NCBI GenBank assembly: GCA_030041255.1
Contig: JASHOF010000075.1
Location: 23,243-87,242 of the forward strand
Direction of reading: 5' to 3'
DNA from: Acetobacteraceae bacterium
GTDB taxonomy: Bacteria; Pseudomonadota; Alphaproteobacteria; Acetobacterales; Acetobacteraceae
Length of the DNA stretch: 64,000 nucleotides
Shown here: piece by piece, positions 1 through 9,358 of the stretch
Numbering within the stretch: the stretch's first letter is position 1
Layout of the letters: every line of letters begins with the position of its first letter
The notes under the pieces: generated by a model
Told to the model about the DNA's origin: nothing
Seen by the model: the letters and a program-made list of their open reading frames with translations, nothing else
Databases searched by the model: none
Made by a program: the position numbers and the translations under genes

Positions 1-122
1 CCGACCTGATTGAGGGTCTTGAACACGGCGGCGCCCGGGGCTTCGGTGGCCGGACGACATTTCGCCTGGGCCGGGTCGGGAACGCCATAAACGATGGATT
101 GACCGGCGATGGCGATCTGCAT
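1..122 (-). CDS. unidentified protein, N-terminus only (cut by window edge)
   Basis: A reading frame begins at an ATG at 122 and runs off the left edge, so only about 40 residues are visible. The start is well supported: an AAGGAG Shine-Dalgarno lies 6 bases upstream and the dnaJ stop codon is 11 bases before the ATG, so the gene is co-transcribed after dnaJ. The peptide starts MQIAIAGQSIVYGVPDPAQ and has no motif I recognise. dapB often follows dnaJ in alphaproteobacteria, but this is not a dapB start because the GxxGRMG dinucleotide-binding motif is missing. Function unknown. Confidence 0.6.
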   Translation of the reverse strand, partial: MQIAIAGQSIVYGVPDPAQAKCRPATEAPGAAVFKTLNQV

Positions 123-133
123 GCCGCGCTCCT

Positions 134-1276
134 TCAGTCGCGCCCACCGTTTTCGAAGAATTCCTTCACCCGTGCAAAGAAGCCTTCCGATTCCGGGTGA
201 CCCTTGGCGTTGTTGTGAGATTCCTCCTCGAATTCCTCCAGCAGCTCCTTCTGCCGCCGCGTCAGGTGCTGCGGCGTCTCCACCGCCACCTGTACATACA
301 TATCGCCGCGCGCCGCACTGCGCAGCACCGAGAATCCCTTGCCCCGGAGCCGAAACTGATCACCGCTCTGTGCCCCGGCCGGTATCTTCAGCCTGGCGCG
401 ACTGCCATCGATCACCGGCACCTCCAGTTCGGCGCCGAGCGCTGCCTGCGTCATCCGAAGTGGCACCCGGCAGAAGACGTTGGCGCCGTCGCGCTGGAAC
501 AGGGGATGCGGACGTATCGCAACGTGAACGTAGAGATCACCCGGCGGCGCGCCGCGCTGACCGGCTTCGCCCTCTCCAGCCAGGCGGATTCGCGTGCCAT
601 CTTCGACGCCGGCCGGAACGGTTACCGAGAGCGTGCGTTCACGCGCAACCGTCCCCGAGCCGCCACAGATGCGACACGGATTGCGGATCACCCGCCCGGT
701 GCCGCCGCAGGCGGCGCAGGTTCGTTCGACGACAAAAAACCCCTGCTGCGCACGCACCCTGCCCGCACCACCGCAGGTCGGGCAAGTCTCCGCTCCGCGA
801 TCGCGGTTTTCCGAGCCGCTGCCGTTGCACGCCTCGCACAGCACGCGCGTCGGCACACGAAGTTGCACCTTGGTTCCGGCGAAGGCCTCGGCGAGATCGA
901 TCTCGACGCTCTGGCGGATATCCTGCCCGGGCCGCTGGCCGCGCCCCGCCCCCCGCCTGCCACCCATGAACTCGCCGAACATCTGATCGAAGATGTCGCC
1001 GAGCCCGCCAGCGGCGAAATCGAACCCTCCGCCACCACCTCCCATCGCATTATCGAAGGCAGCATGGCCGAACCGGTCGTAGGCAGCGCGTTTCTGCTCG
1101 TCCTTGAGAACGTCGTAAGCTTCATTGATCTCCTTGAATTTCGCTTCTGCCTGCTTGCTCCCCGGATTGCGGTCGGGGTGGTACTGCATGGCAAGCTTGC
1201 GATAAGCCCTCTTGAGATCGTCCCCACTCACGTCGCGGGCGACGCCGAGCGTGTCGTAATAATCCTGCTTCGCCAA
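134..1276 (-). CDS. dnaJ: chaperone protein DnaJ
   Basis: Hsp40 co-chaperone that delivers unfolded clients to DnaK and stimulates its ATPase; cytosolic. The 380-residue protein has the full type I layout. The J domain covers about 1-70 with the HPD tripeptide at 33-35. A Gly/Phe-rich linker (about 78-115) follows. The zinc-binding domain (about 147-213) has four CxxCxGxG repeats (CEACNGSG, CPTCGGAG, CAACGGTG, CRICGGSG). The C-terminal substrate-binding domain comes last. Length is normal for the family. It is the fourth gene of the hrcA-grpE-dnaK-dnaJ run, 83 bases after dnaK, and the gap carries a strong stem-loop that may tune dnaJ relative to dnaK. Confidence 0.98.
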   Translation of the reverse strand: MAKQDYYDTLGVARDVSGDDLKRAYRKLAMQYHPDRNPGSKQAEAKFKEINEAYDVLKDEQKRAAYDRFGHAAFDNAMGGGGGGFDFAAGGLGDIFDQMFGEFMGGRRGAGRGQRPGQDIRQSVEIDLAEAFAGTKVQLRVPTRVLCEACNGSGSENRDRGAETCPTCGGAGRVRAQQGFFVVERTCAACGGTGRVIRNPCRICGGSGTVARERTLSVTVPAGVEDGTRIRLAGEGEAGQRGAPPGDLYVHVAIRPHPLFQRDGANVFCRVPLRMTQAALGAELEVPVIDGSRARLKIPAGAQSGDQFRLRGKGFSVLRSAARGDMYVQVAVETPQHLTRRQKELLEEFEEESHNNAKGHPESEGFFARVKEFFENGGRD

Positions 1277-1301
1277 TTCAGCCGACCCTCATCGTGCAAA
1301 G

Positions 1302-1337
1302 GCCGGTACCCGGCACTGACCAGCCCCGGGCACCGGC
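1302..1337 (-). other. stem-loop between dnaK and dnaJ
   Basis: A 12-base arm at 1302-1313 (gccggtacccgg) pairs with 1326-1337 (ccgggcaccggc) across a 12-base loop. Only one position departs from Watson-Crick pairing, and it can form a G-U wobble in the minus-strand transcript. No U-run follows on the minus strand, so it is not a classical terminator. It is more likely an mRNA-stabilising, processing or partial-attenuation element that keeps dnaK message above dnaJ. Confidence 0.6.
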
Positions 1338-1359
1338 ATCCACCGCGTTCAGCACGCGA

Positions 1360-3300
<1,941 letters not shown>

Positions 3301-3370
3301 GCAAAAGCTCCTTTCAGCGGAAGCAGCCGGCCCGCAGCACCGCCCGCATCCCTGGGTGAGATTGATGGTG

Positions 3371-3402
3371 CGGATGTATTGACGCCACGCTTGGCGGACA
3401 AG
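3371..3402 (-). promoter_or_regulatory. candidate RpoH (sigma-32) promoter upstream of dnaK
   Basis: On the minus strand CTTG (3399-3402) is followed after 17 bases by CAATACATCCG (3371-3381). This resembles the alphaproteobacterial heat-shock pattern CTTG, 17-18 bases, then a C-rich/TAT-containing minus-10. It lies about 70 bases before the dnaK start and would give dnaK-dnaJ their own heat-inducible transcript inside the hrcA-grpE-dnaK-dnaJ run. The minus-10 match is only partial. Confidence 0.4.
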
Positions 3403-3441
3403 TCCCGCCCGGACATTTCTCCCCCGTGCCCGCCCCTCTGC

Positions 3442-4083
3442 TCAGGCAGTCTTGTCGAAGCCGGTCTGGCTGGCGGCACCCTCTTTGGCCCCTCTCTCGC
3501 GCGGGGCCGCAAGCTCGGCCGGCGCCGCCTTCGCCACCACCACCATCGCCGGCCGCAACAGCCGCCCGTTCAGGGTCCAGGCCGGCGTCCAGGCCGAAAT
3601 CACGGTCCCTGGCGGATGCTCTTCGCTTTCCTGCTCGGCCATTGCCTGGTGCAGGTTGGGGTCGAACGCGGCACCGGTCGGATCGCTCCGGCGCACGCCG
3701 TTCTTCTCGAGCGCGGCAATGAGCCCGCGCTCGACCCCGGCAAAGCCCTCGCGCAGCCGGCCGATCATTTCTGGCTCGCCCGGCCCGGCCACCGGCAGGC
3801 TGTCGAGCCCGCGGCGCAGATTGTCCGCGGCCTCGGAGATATCGCGGGCGAAGGCCTGCACGGCGAATAGCCTCGCCTCCTCCACCTCCCGCCTGGCCCG
3901 CGCGCGCACATTGGCGGTTTCCGCCTCCGCACGCATCCAGCGGTCCTTGAGGGTACGGGTCTCTTCCTCGAGCTCGGTGATCCGCGCGCTCGCGGCGCGC
4001 ATCAACTCCTCCGGCGTGGTCGGCGTCTCGCCCCCCGAGGGCGCCTGGGCAGCTTGCTCCTGCATTTCAGATTCGCTTGACAT
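3442..4083 (-). CDS. grpE: nucleotide exchange factor GrpE
   Basis: GrpE releases ADP from DnaK and acts as its cytosolic partner. The 213-residue protein has the expected architecture. An acidic, low-complexity N-terminus comes first. A long coiled-coil helix about residues 28-85 contains the arginine/glutamate-rich segment ending in RARREVEEARLFAVQ. The C-terminal beta domain carries the family motif GAAFDPNLHQAM. The gene lies 51 bases after hrcA and 141 bases before dnaK on the same strand. The C-terminal 25 residues are extended and basic compared with the E. coli protein. Confidence 0.97.
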   Translation of the reverse strand: MSSESEMQEQAAQAPSGGETPTTPEELMRAASARITELEEETRTLKDRWMRAEAETANVRARARREVEEARLFAVQAFARDISEAADNLRRGLDSLPVAGPGEPEMIGRLREGFAGVERGLIAALEKNGVRRSDPTGAAFDPNLHQAMAEQESEEHPPGTVISAWTPAWTLNGRLLRPAMVVVAKAAPAELAAPRERGAKEGAASQTGFDKTA

Positions 4084-4134
4084 GGCGCGGCTCAGTTAGG
4101 GCGCTCCACCCTTCTGCACAAGTCACCAGTCATG

Positions 4135-5217
4135 TCAGCCGAGCAGCCGGCCGACGACGCGGGCAGTATAATCCACCACCGGGATGATCCGCCCGTAATT
4201 GATCCGCGTCGGCCCGATCACCCCGAGCGCCCCGACGATCCGGCCGAGCGCGTTGCGCGCCGGGGCCACCACCATCGAAAGCCCGGAAGCCCCGAACAGC
4301 CCGCTCTCGGCACCGATGAAAATCCGCACCCCGTCCGACTGCTCGGCAAGCTCCAGCAGGCGGAGCATGGTCTCGTCGTTCTCCAGCCGCTCGAACAGGT
4401 GCTGGATCGTCTCCAGCCGCTCGAGCTCGGTGACATCCGCCAGCAGCCGCGCCTGCCCGCGCACGATCAGGCTGGCGCTCCGGCCTTCTCCCGTCCAGGT
4501 GGCAAGCCCCGCCTCGACCACGGAGGCGGCCAGTATATCGAGCGTCGAACGATCTGCCGCCATCGCCTCGCTCACGCTCCGGCGCAACTCGGCCAGCGTC
4601 CGCCCGGCCAGCCGTGCATTCAGGTAGTTCCCGGCCTCCTGCAGCGCCGAGGGCGGCAGGCCGGGCGGGGTGGCGATCACCCGGTTCTCGACATGACCAT
4701 CCTCTCCAACCAGGATCACCAGTGCGCGGCCGGCGCCGAGCGGCACGAACTCGATATGCTTGACCGGCCCCTCCGCCTTCGGCGCCAGCACCAGGCCGGC
4801 CGCCGAGGAAAGCCCCGACAGCAGGTTCCCCGCTTCCGCCAGCGTGTCCTCGAGGCTTCGCCCCGACGCGCTCAGCGCCGCGCTGATCGCCTCACGCTCG
4901 TCTTCGGAAAGCTCGCCGAACTGCAGGAGCCCGTCCACGAACAGCCTGAGCCCGCGCTCCGTCGGCAACCGCCCCGCCGAGGTATGCGGGGCGAACAGCA
5001 GCCCGGCATCCGTCAGATCGGCCATCACGTTGCGGATGGTGGCCGGCGAAAGCGCAATCGGCAGCCGCCGCGAAAGGGTGCGGCTGCCCATCGGCTCGCC
5101 GGTCTCCACATACTGCTCGACGATCTCGCGCAGGATCGCCGCCGAGCGGGCGTCGAGGCCCGCCGGCGCCATCACCCCTGTCACACCCGGCTTCAGCGGC
5201 GGCTGGTCCATCGCCAT
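4135..5217 (-). CDS. hrcA: heat-inducible transcription repressor HrcA
   Basis: HrcA is a winged-helix repressor that binds CIRCE operators and is kept active by GroEL. The 360-residue protein begins with the DNA-binding domain (about 18-85: ILREIVEQYVETGEPMGSRT, then ALSPATIRNVMADL). The GAF-like and dimerisation domains follow, with the typical C-terminal GPTRINYGRIIPVVDYTA. Length is normal. It is the first gene of the run leading to grpE, dnaK and dnaJ. I find no CIRCE inverted repeat (TTAGCACTC-N9-GAGTGCTAA) upstream of hrcA or dnaK here, so its targets, most likely groESL, are probably outside the window. Confidence 0.97.
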   Translation of the reverse strand: MAMDQPPLKPGVTGVMAPAGLDARSAAILREIVEQYVETGEPMGSRTLSRRLPIALSPATIRNVMADLTDAGLLFAPHTSAGRLPTERGLRLFVDGLLQFGELSEDEREAISAALSASGRSLEDTLAEAGNLLSGLSSAAGLVLAPKAEGPVKHIEFVPLGAGRALVILVGEDGHVENRVIATPPGLPPSALQEAGNYLNARLAGRTLAELRRSVSEAMAADRSTLDILAASVVEAGLATWTGEGRSASLIVRGQARLLADVTELERLETIQHLFERLENDETMLRLLELAEQSDGVRIFIGAESGLFGASGLSMVVAPARNALGRIVGALGVIGPTRINYGRIIPVVDYTARVVGRLLG

Positions 5218-5330
5218 TCTCTGCAGCCCCCCGGAAATCTAGGCGCGATTCCCCCCACGGCCAGCCCCGGCCGGGGGGCCCCACTCATCCCCTCCGCCCC
5301 CTCCGTGATCGTGAGTGTCGGATGCCACCG

Positions 5331-5376
5331 TTGACCCGGATGCCGCCAGCTCATATCGTTGTTCTAAAGTTAGGAC
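5331..5376 (+). promoter_or_regulatory. sigma-70 promoter with overlapping palindromic operator
   Basis: TTGACC (5331-5336), a 17-base spacer and TATCGT (5354-5359) form a good housekeeping promoter ahead of the polyamine-type ABC operon. Immediately downstream, where transcription would begin, lies the imperfect palindrome GTTCTAAAGTTAGGAC (5361-5376; arms match 6 of 7). This is a plausible operator for a repressor encoded elsewhere. The first start codon is about 100 bases downstream. Confidence 0.6.
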
Positions 5377-5473
5377 GTTCTGATGCGGGGCCCGCAGCGC
5401 CTCCGGTGGGGCCTGGCGAAGACCGGCGAGCATCGCAGTGCGGACCCGGCGCGCGCATCGAGGGAGGAAGCTG

Positions 5474-6508
5474 ATGACGAAACGAACCCTGCTGGCCGTG
5501 GTTGCGGCTCTGTTGCTTGCCTTTGCGGCAAAGCCGGCGCCGGCCAAGGAACCGCTCGTCGTCGACATGTGGGGCGGCAACTGGCGTGACGGCGCCAACC
5601 AGGCGATCGCTTCCGAATTCACCCGCCGCACCGGCATAGCGGTCAAATTCATCACCGGCGGCACGATCGATCGCCTCACCAAGGCCAAGCTCGACAAGGG
5701 ACACCCGGAATCGGACGTCACGATCACGACCAGCCATGTCGGTTATCTCTATTCTTCCGCCGGCCTGTTCGAAAAGCTCGACATGAGCAAGATCCCGAAT
5801 GCCAGCCAGTTGTTCCCGCCGGCGATCCGCAGCCCCTACGAGATCGCACTCTATTCCTATGTCTATACGCCTGCCTTCCGCACCGACCTCATGCCGAAGG
5901 GCTACAGCATCACCTCATGGCACGACCTTTGGTCGCCTGCCCTCAAGGACAAGATCGGCCTCTCGGGCTTCGACCCGAGCCACATGCTCATCGTTGCCGC
6001 CAGGCTCGCCGGCGGCGATGCCGAGAACTGGAAAGTGGGGATCCCGCTGCTCGAGGCGCTGAAGCCGAACGTCAAAGCCTTCTATCAATCGGACGCCACC
6101 AGCCAGGACCTGATCCGGACCGGTGAAACTCCGGTGCAGGTGCTGCTTTCGATCAATGCCTACCATCTGATCTCTGAAGGAGTCCCGATCACCATCGCAG
6201 TCCCGAAGGAAGGCGCGGTCGTCAATTTCGACGCCATCGGAATCGAGCGCGGCACCAGGCACCTCGCCGCCGCGTACGAGTTCATCAACGTCGCACTCGA
6301 CGCCAAGGTCCAGGCGAAGTTGTGCGACATCTACCGTTGCGGTCCGATGAACATGCACGCAACGCTCGATCCGAAGCTCGCCAGCATGCCTGGCGTCTTC
6401 ACGACGCCCGAGCAGTGGCAGACCGAGGCGATCGTCGTGAGCGATGAAACCAGGGCCAGGCTCCTGTCGGTCTGGAAGGACTGGTTCACTGAGCACATGA
6501 TGCATTGA
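5474..6508 (+). CDS. ABC transporter periplasmic substrate-binding protein (PotD/putrescine-type, family 1)
   Basis: Extracellular solute-binding protein of a polyamine-type ABC importer, 344 residues. The start at 5474 is chosen because GGAGGAAGCTG precedes it and the resulting N-terminus is a classical signal peptide: MTKRTLLAVV, a hydrophobic core, then a cleavage site near KPAPAKE. The mature protein begins VVDMWGGNWRDG, typical of this class, in which the ligand sits between two lobes. It is the first gene of an operon with two permeases and an ATPase. Similar proteins bind polyamines or small organic acids and amines. The substrate cannot be read from the sequence, although the downstream thiamine-diphosphate enzyme suggests a carbon source rather than a polyamine. 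Confidence 0.85.
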   Translation: MTKRTLLAVVAALLLAFAAKPAPAKEPLVVDMWGGNWRDGANQAIASEFTRRTGIAVKFITGGTIDRLTKAKLDKGHPESDVTITTSHVGYLYSSAGLFEKLDMSKIPNASQLFPPAIRSPYEIALYSYVYTPAFRTDLMPKGYSITSWHDLWSPALKDKIGLSGFDPSHMLIVAARLAGGDAENWKVGIPLLEALKPNVKAFYQSDATSQDLIRTGETPVQVLLSINAYHLISEGVPITIAVPKEGAVVNFDAIGIERGTRHLAAAYEFINVALDAKVQAKLCDIYRCGPMNMHATLDPKLASMPGVFTTPEQWQTEAIVVSDETRARLLSVWKDWFTEHMMH

Positions 6509-7383
6509 GCGCCGCCGGAACGGGTGCGCCGCGGCGGCGGCCGTTCTTCCTGCCGTTCCTCCTGGTTTCCCTTATCGCCGCCGGCCTCTTCCTCGCCGCC
6601 CTCGGCGACGTGCTGCACTACAGTGTCCGCCTGTTCATTCCGGGCTCGATCGAGGTCGGCGGCTTCACACTCGCCAATTTCGCACGCCTCCTGCGCCCGA
6701 TCTACCGCACGGTCCTGCTCGCTACTCTCATCATCAGCTTTCTCACCGCCATCTTCACGTTGTTGCTCGGCTATCCGGTCGCCTACGCGCTGGTCCGCGT
6801 GCGCCGCGGCTGGGTTCGCTCGCTCTTGATCGTCCTCGCGATCACGCCGCTCTTCACCGGCGAGATCGTCCGTACCTATGCCTGGATCCTCGTGCTCGGC
6901 ACGAACGGATTCATCAACAGCATCCTCAAGGCGCTTGGCATCATCGGCGCGCCGCTCTCGATGCTCTACACGTCCTTCGGCGTCATCCTTGCGCTCGTCC
7001 AGTTTTCGATGCCGGTCATGATCATGCTGCTGGCAACCGCGATCAGCCACGTCGATCGGAGCTGCGAGCGCGCCGCAGCCAATCTCGGCGCCTCGCCCCT
7101 GATGGTGTTCTGGCGGGTGACCCTGCCGCTGACCACACCCGGCATCGTCTCCGGCGCCGTCGTGATTTTCGCCTGGACGATGAGCGCTTTCTCGACGCCG
7201 CAACTGATCGGCGGCGGCAAGGTGCTGATGCTCTCGAACCTCGTCTATCTCGAGGGTCTGACCAACCTCGATTTCCCCCTTGCCGCGGCGCTCAGCCTGC
7301 TCGCTCTCGTCGTCGCGATCGGTTCGCTCGGCCTCATGCGGCCGGCGATTGCCCGCCTTGAGCGGAAGGCGACACTCTATTGA
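6505..7383 (+). CDS. ABC transporter permease (PotB-type)
   Basis: Inner-membrane permease subunit, 292 residues. It begins with a TTG whose last bases overlap the TGA of the binding-protein gene (TTGA), so translation is coupled. The protein has six predicted membrane segments, the first at about residues 12-40. The EAA loop that docks the ATPase is visible around residues 185-205 (ERAAANLGASPLMVFWRVTLP). A periplasmic loop follows the first helix (PGSIEVGGFTLANFARLL), as in PotB/PotH proteins. It pairs with the next permease as a heterodimer. Confidence 0.88.
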   Translation: MSAAGTGAPRRRPFFLPFLLVSLIAAGLFLAALGDVLHYSVRLFIPGSIEVGGFTLANFARLLRPIYRTVLLATLIISFLTAIFTLLLGYPVAYALVRVRRGWVRSLLIVLAITPLFTGEIVRTYAWILVLGTNGFINSILKALGIIGAPLSMLYTSFGVILALVQFSMPVMIMLLATAISHVDRSCERAAANLGASPLMVFWRVTLPLTTPGIVSGAVVIFAWTMSAFSTPQLIGGGKVLMLSNLVYLEGLTNLDFPLAAALSLLALVVAIGSLGLMRPAIARLERKATLY

Positions 7384-8207
7384 CGCTTCGTCTCGAGCCG
7401 CGGTTCGCAGCAAAGGCTCGAAGCGGCCTATTCTGGTTCGTTGTCGTCCTGATCCTCCTCTTCATGACGATCCCCGCCGTGGTCGTCATTGCGACCTCCT
7501 TCAGCCCCTCCGAGCTGGTCACCTTCCCGCCTGCCGGCTTGTCACTCAAATGGTACGTCCGCGCCGTCACCTATCCCGACTTCCAGAATGCGTTCATCAA
7601 CGGCCTGATCGTCACCTCTTTCGCCTCGACACTGGCGCTGATCACCGGTTCGGCGGTCGCCTGTCTCATCGAGCGCTATGCCTTCCCCGGGCGGACGGTC
7701 CTCGAGGCGGTACTCTCCTCCCCGCTCATCGTGCCGCATTTCACGACCGGGCTCGGCTTCCTGATGCTCGGCGTCGCCCTCGGCATCAATCAAGGCTATG
7801 CCATCGTCATCGTCACCCATGTCCTCCTGGTGCTCCCGTTCGTTACGCGCAGCGTGTATGTCAGCTTGCGCAACCTTGACCCCCACCTCGAGCGCGCTGC
7901 CGCCAATCTCGGCGCCTCGCCCGGCCGCGTCCTCACCCGCATAACGGTGCCGTTGCTGCTGCCCGGCATGGCCGGCGGCTGGCTCGTCGCCGCCGTCCTC
8001 TCGCTCACCGAGTTCACCGCCTCGCTCTATGTCACCGATGCCGGTACCCAGACGCTCCCCGTCGCCATGTACACCTACATCCGCGAGTACTCCGATCCCA
8101 CCATCGCGGCGATCTCGGCGATCTTGATCCTGGCCACCACCCTCGTCATGTTCATCGCCGACCAGATTTTCGGACTCGGCCGGATCCTGTCGATCGATGC
8201 GCACTGA
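7380..8207 (+). CDS. ABC transporter permease (PotC-type)
   Basis: Second inner-membrane permease, 275 residues, again starting at a TTG that overlaps the preceding stop (TTGA). It has the PotC/PotI layout: an N-terminal membrane helix after a short basic segment, a periplasmic stretch containing FSPSELVTFPPAGLSLKWYV, and four or five further helices. The EAA loop reads ERAAANLGASPGRVLTRITVP. It works with the previous permease and the following ATPase. The repeated use of TTG starts in coupled positions is a local translation feature shared by these two genes. Confidence 0.88.
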   Translation: MTLRLEPRFAAKARSGLFWFVVVLILLFMTIPAVVVIATSFSPSELVTFPPAGLSLKWYVRAVTYPDFQNAFINGLIVTSFASTLALITGSAVACLIERYAFPGRTVLEAVLSSPLIVPHFTTGLGFLMLGVALGINQGYAIVIVTHVLLVLPFVTRSVYVSLRNLDPHLERAAANLGASPGRVLTRITVPLLLPGMAGGWLVAAVLSLTEFTASLYVTDAGTQTLPVAMYTYIREYSDPTIAAISAILILATTLVMFIADQIFGLGRILSIDAH

Positions 8208-9333
8208 CAACGAGGCCGCCCCGCACCCTCCTCCCGCGGCCGACCCCGCCGCCAACGCAGTCGAACTGGTCGGCGTCAGCAAGAATTTCGGGGCGGTGAC
8301 TGCCGTCCACGCGGTGACGCTCGCGATCCGGCGGGGCGAGGTCCTGACGCTGCTCGGCCCGAGCGGCTGCGGCAAGACCACGCTGCTCAACATCGTCGCC
8401 GGCTTCGAGGAACCAACCCGGGGCCGGATCCTGATCGACGGGCGTGACGTGACGCTGACGCCGCCGCACCTGCGCGACACCGGAATGGTCTTCCAGAACT
8501 ACGCGCTGTTCCCGCACATGAACGTCTTCGAGAACGTCGCCTTCGGCCTCGGCATGCGCCGGATGCCGAAGGCGCGGATCGCCACCGAAGTCGGCCGTGC
8601 GCTCGAGATGGTCAAGCTCGAAGGTCTCGGCGAGCGGCGCGTCCGGCAGCTCTCGGGCGGGCAGCAACAGCGTGTCGCGCTGGCCCGCGCCATCGTCATT
8701 CAGCCGAAAGTGCTGCTTCTCGACGAGCCGCTTTCGGCGCTCGACAAAAACCTGCGCGGCCAGATGCAGATCGAGCTGAAGGAACTCCATGACCGAACCG
8801 GTCTCACCACCGTCTTCGTCACCCACGATCAGGGTGAAGCGTTGAGCCTCTCCGACCGCATCGTCGTCCTGAACCGCGGCGAAATCCAGCAGATCGCAGC
8901 ACCCATCGAGCTCTACCGGCACCCCGCGAACGGCTTCGTCGCCTCCTTCATCGGCGATATCAATCACCTGCCACCGGCAGAATGCCAGAGGTGCGGCAGC
9001 GACATCCTGTTCCGGCTCGCTCCGACGATCGAACTCGCCATGCCGGCACGCGCGGATCTCGCGCTCCGCGACGGCCGGAAAGCGCACATCTTCGTACGCC
9101 CGGAGCATCTCAGGATCGCCGATGGGGCCGGCGAAGGGCGGAACCGCGTGCTCTGCCAGGTCGTGACCCACGTCTACCAGGGCACGCACACGCTGACCCG
9201 CGTCGAGGCGGTGGGGCTCGGTCTGCTCCAGCTTCGCATTCCCGGCGGCGAGATCATCGAGCGAGCCCCGCCGGGCTCCAGGATCGTCGTCACGATCGAT
9301 CTCGACGAGGCAACGGTGCTGGCCGAGGCGTGA
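8197..9333 (+). CDS. ABC transporter ATP-binding protein (PotA-type)
   Basis: ATPase subunit of the same importer, 378 residues, starting 11 bases inside the preceding gene. Walker A is GPSGCGKTT (about 55-63), the signature is LSGGQQQR, Walker B is VLLLDEPLSALD, and the switch histidine is in VFVTHDQGEAL. After the ATPase core, about residues 255-378 form the TOBE-type regulatory domain of the spermidine/putrescine and maltose ATPase group. Two copies should energise the permease pair at the cytoplasmic face. Confidence 0.93.
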   Translation: MRTDNEAAPHPPPAADPAANAVELVGVSKNFGAVTAVHAVTLAIRRGEVLTLLGPSGCGKTTLLNIVAGFEEPTRGRILIDGRDVTLTPPHLRDTGMVFQNYALFPHMNVFENVAFGLGMRRMPKARIATEVGRALEMVKLEGLGERRVRQLSGGQQQRVALARAIVIQPKVLLLDEPLSALDKNLRGQMQIELKELHDRTGLTTVFVTHDQGEALSLSDRIVVLNRGEIQQIAAPIELYRHPANGFVASFIGDINHLPPAECQRCGSDILFRLAPTIELAMPARADLALRDGRKAHIFVRPEHLRIADGAGEGRNRVLCQVVTHVYQGTHTLTRVEAVGLGLLQLRIPGGEIIERAPPGSRIVVTIDLDEATVLAEA

Positions 9334-9358
9334 TTGCACGATCCTGGCGGAGGCAAAC

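Noticed and set aside
1..122. dapB, often found next to dnaJ in alphaproteobacteria
   Set aside because: The visible N-terminus lacks the GxxGxMG nucleotide-binding motif of DapB.
5218..5474. Possible CIRCE element upstream of hrcA
   Set aside because: The TTAGCACTC-N9-GAGTGCTAA pattern is not there; only a housekeeping promoter for the opposite-strand operon is seen.
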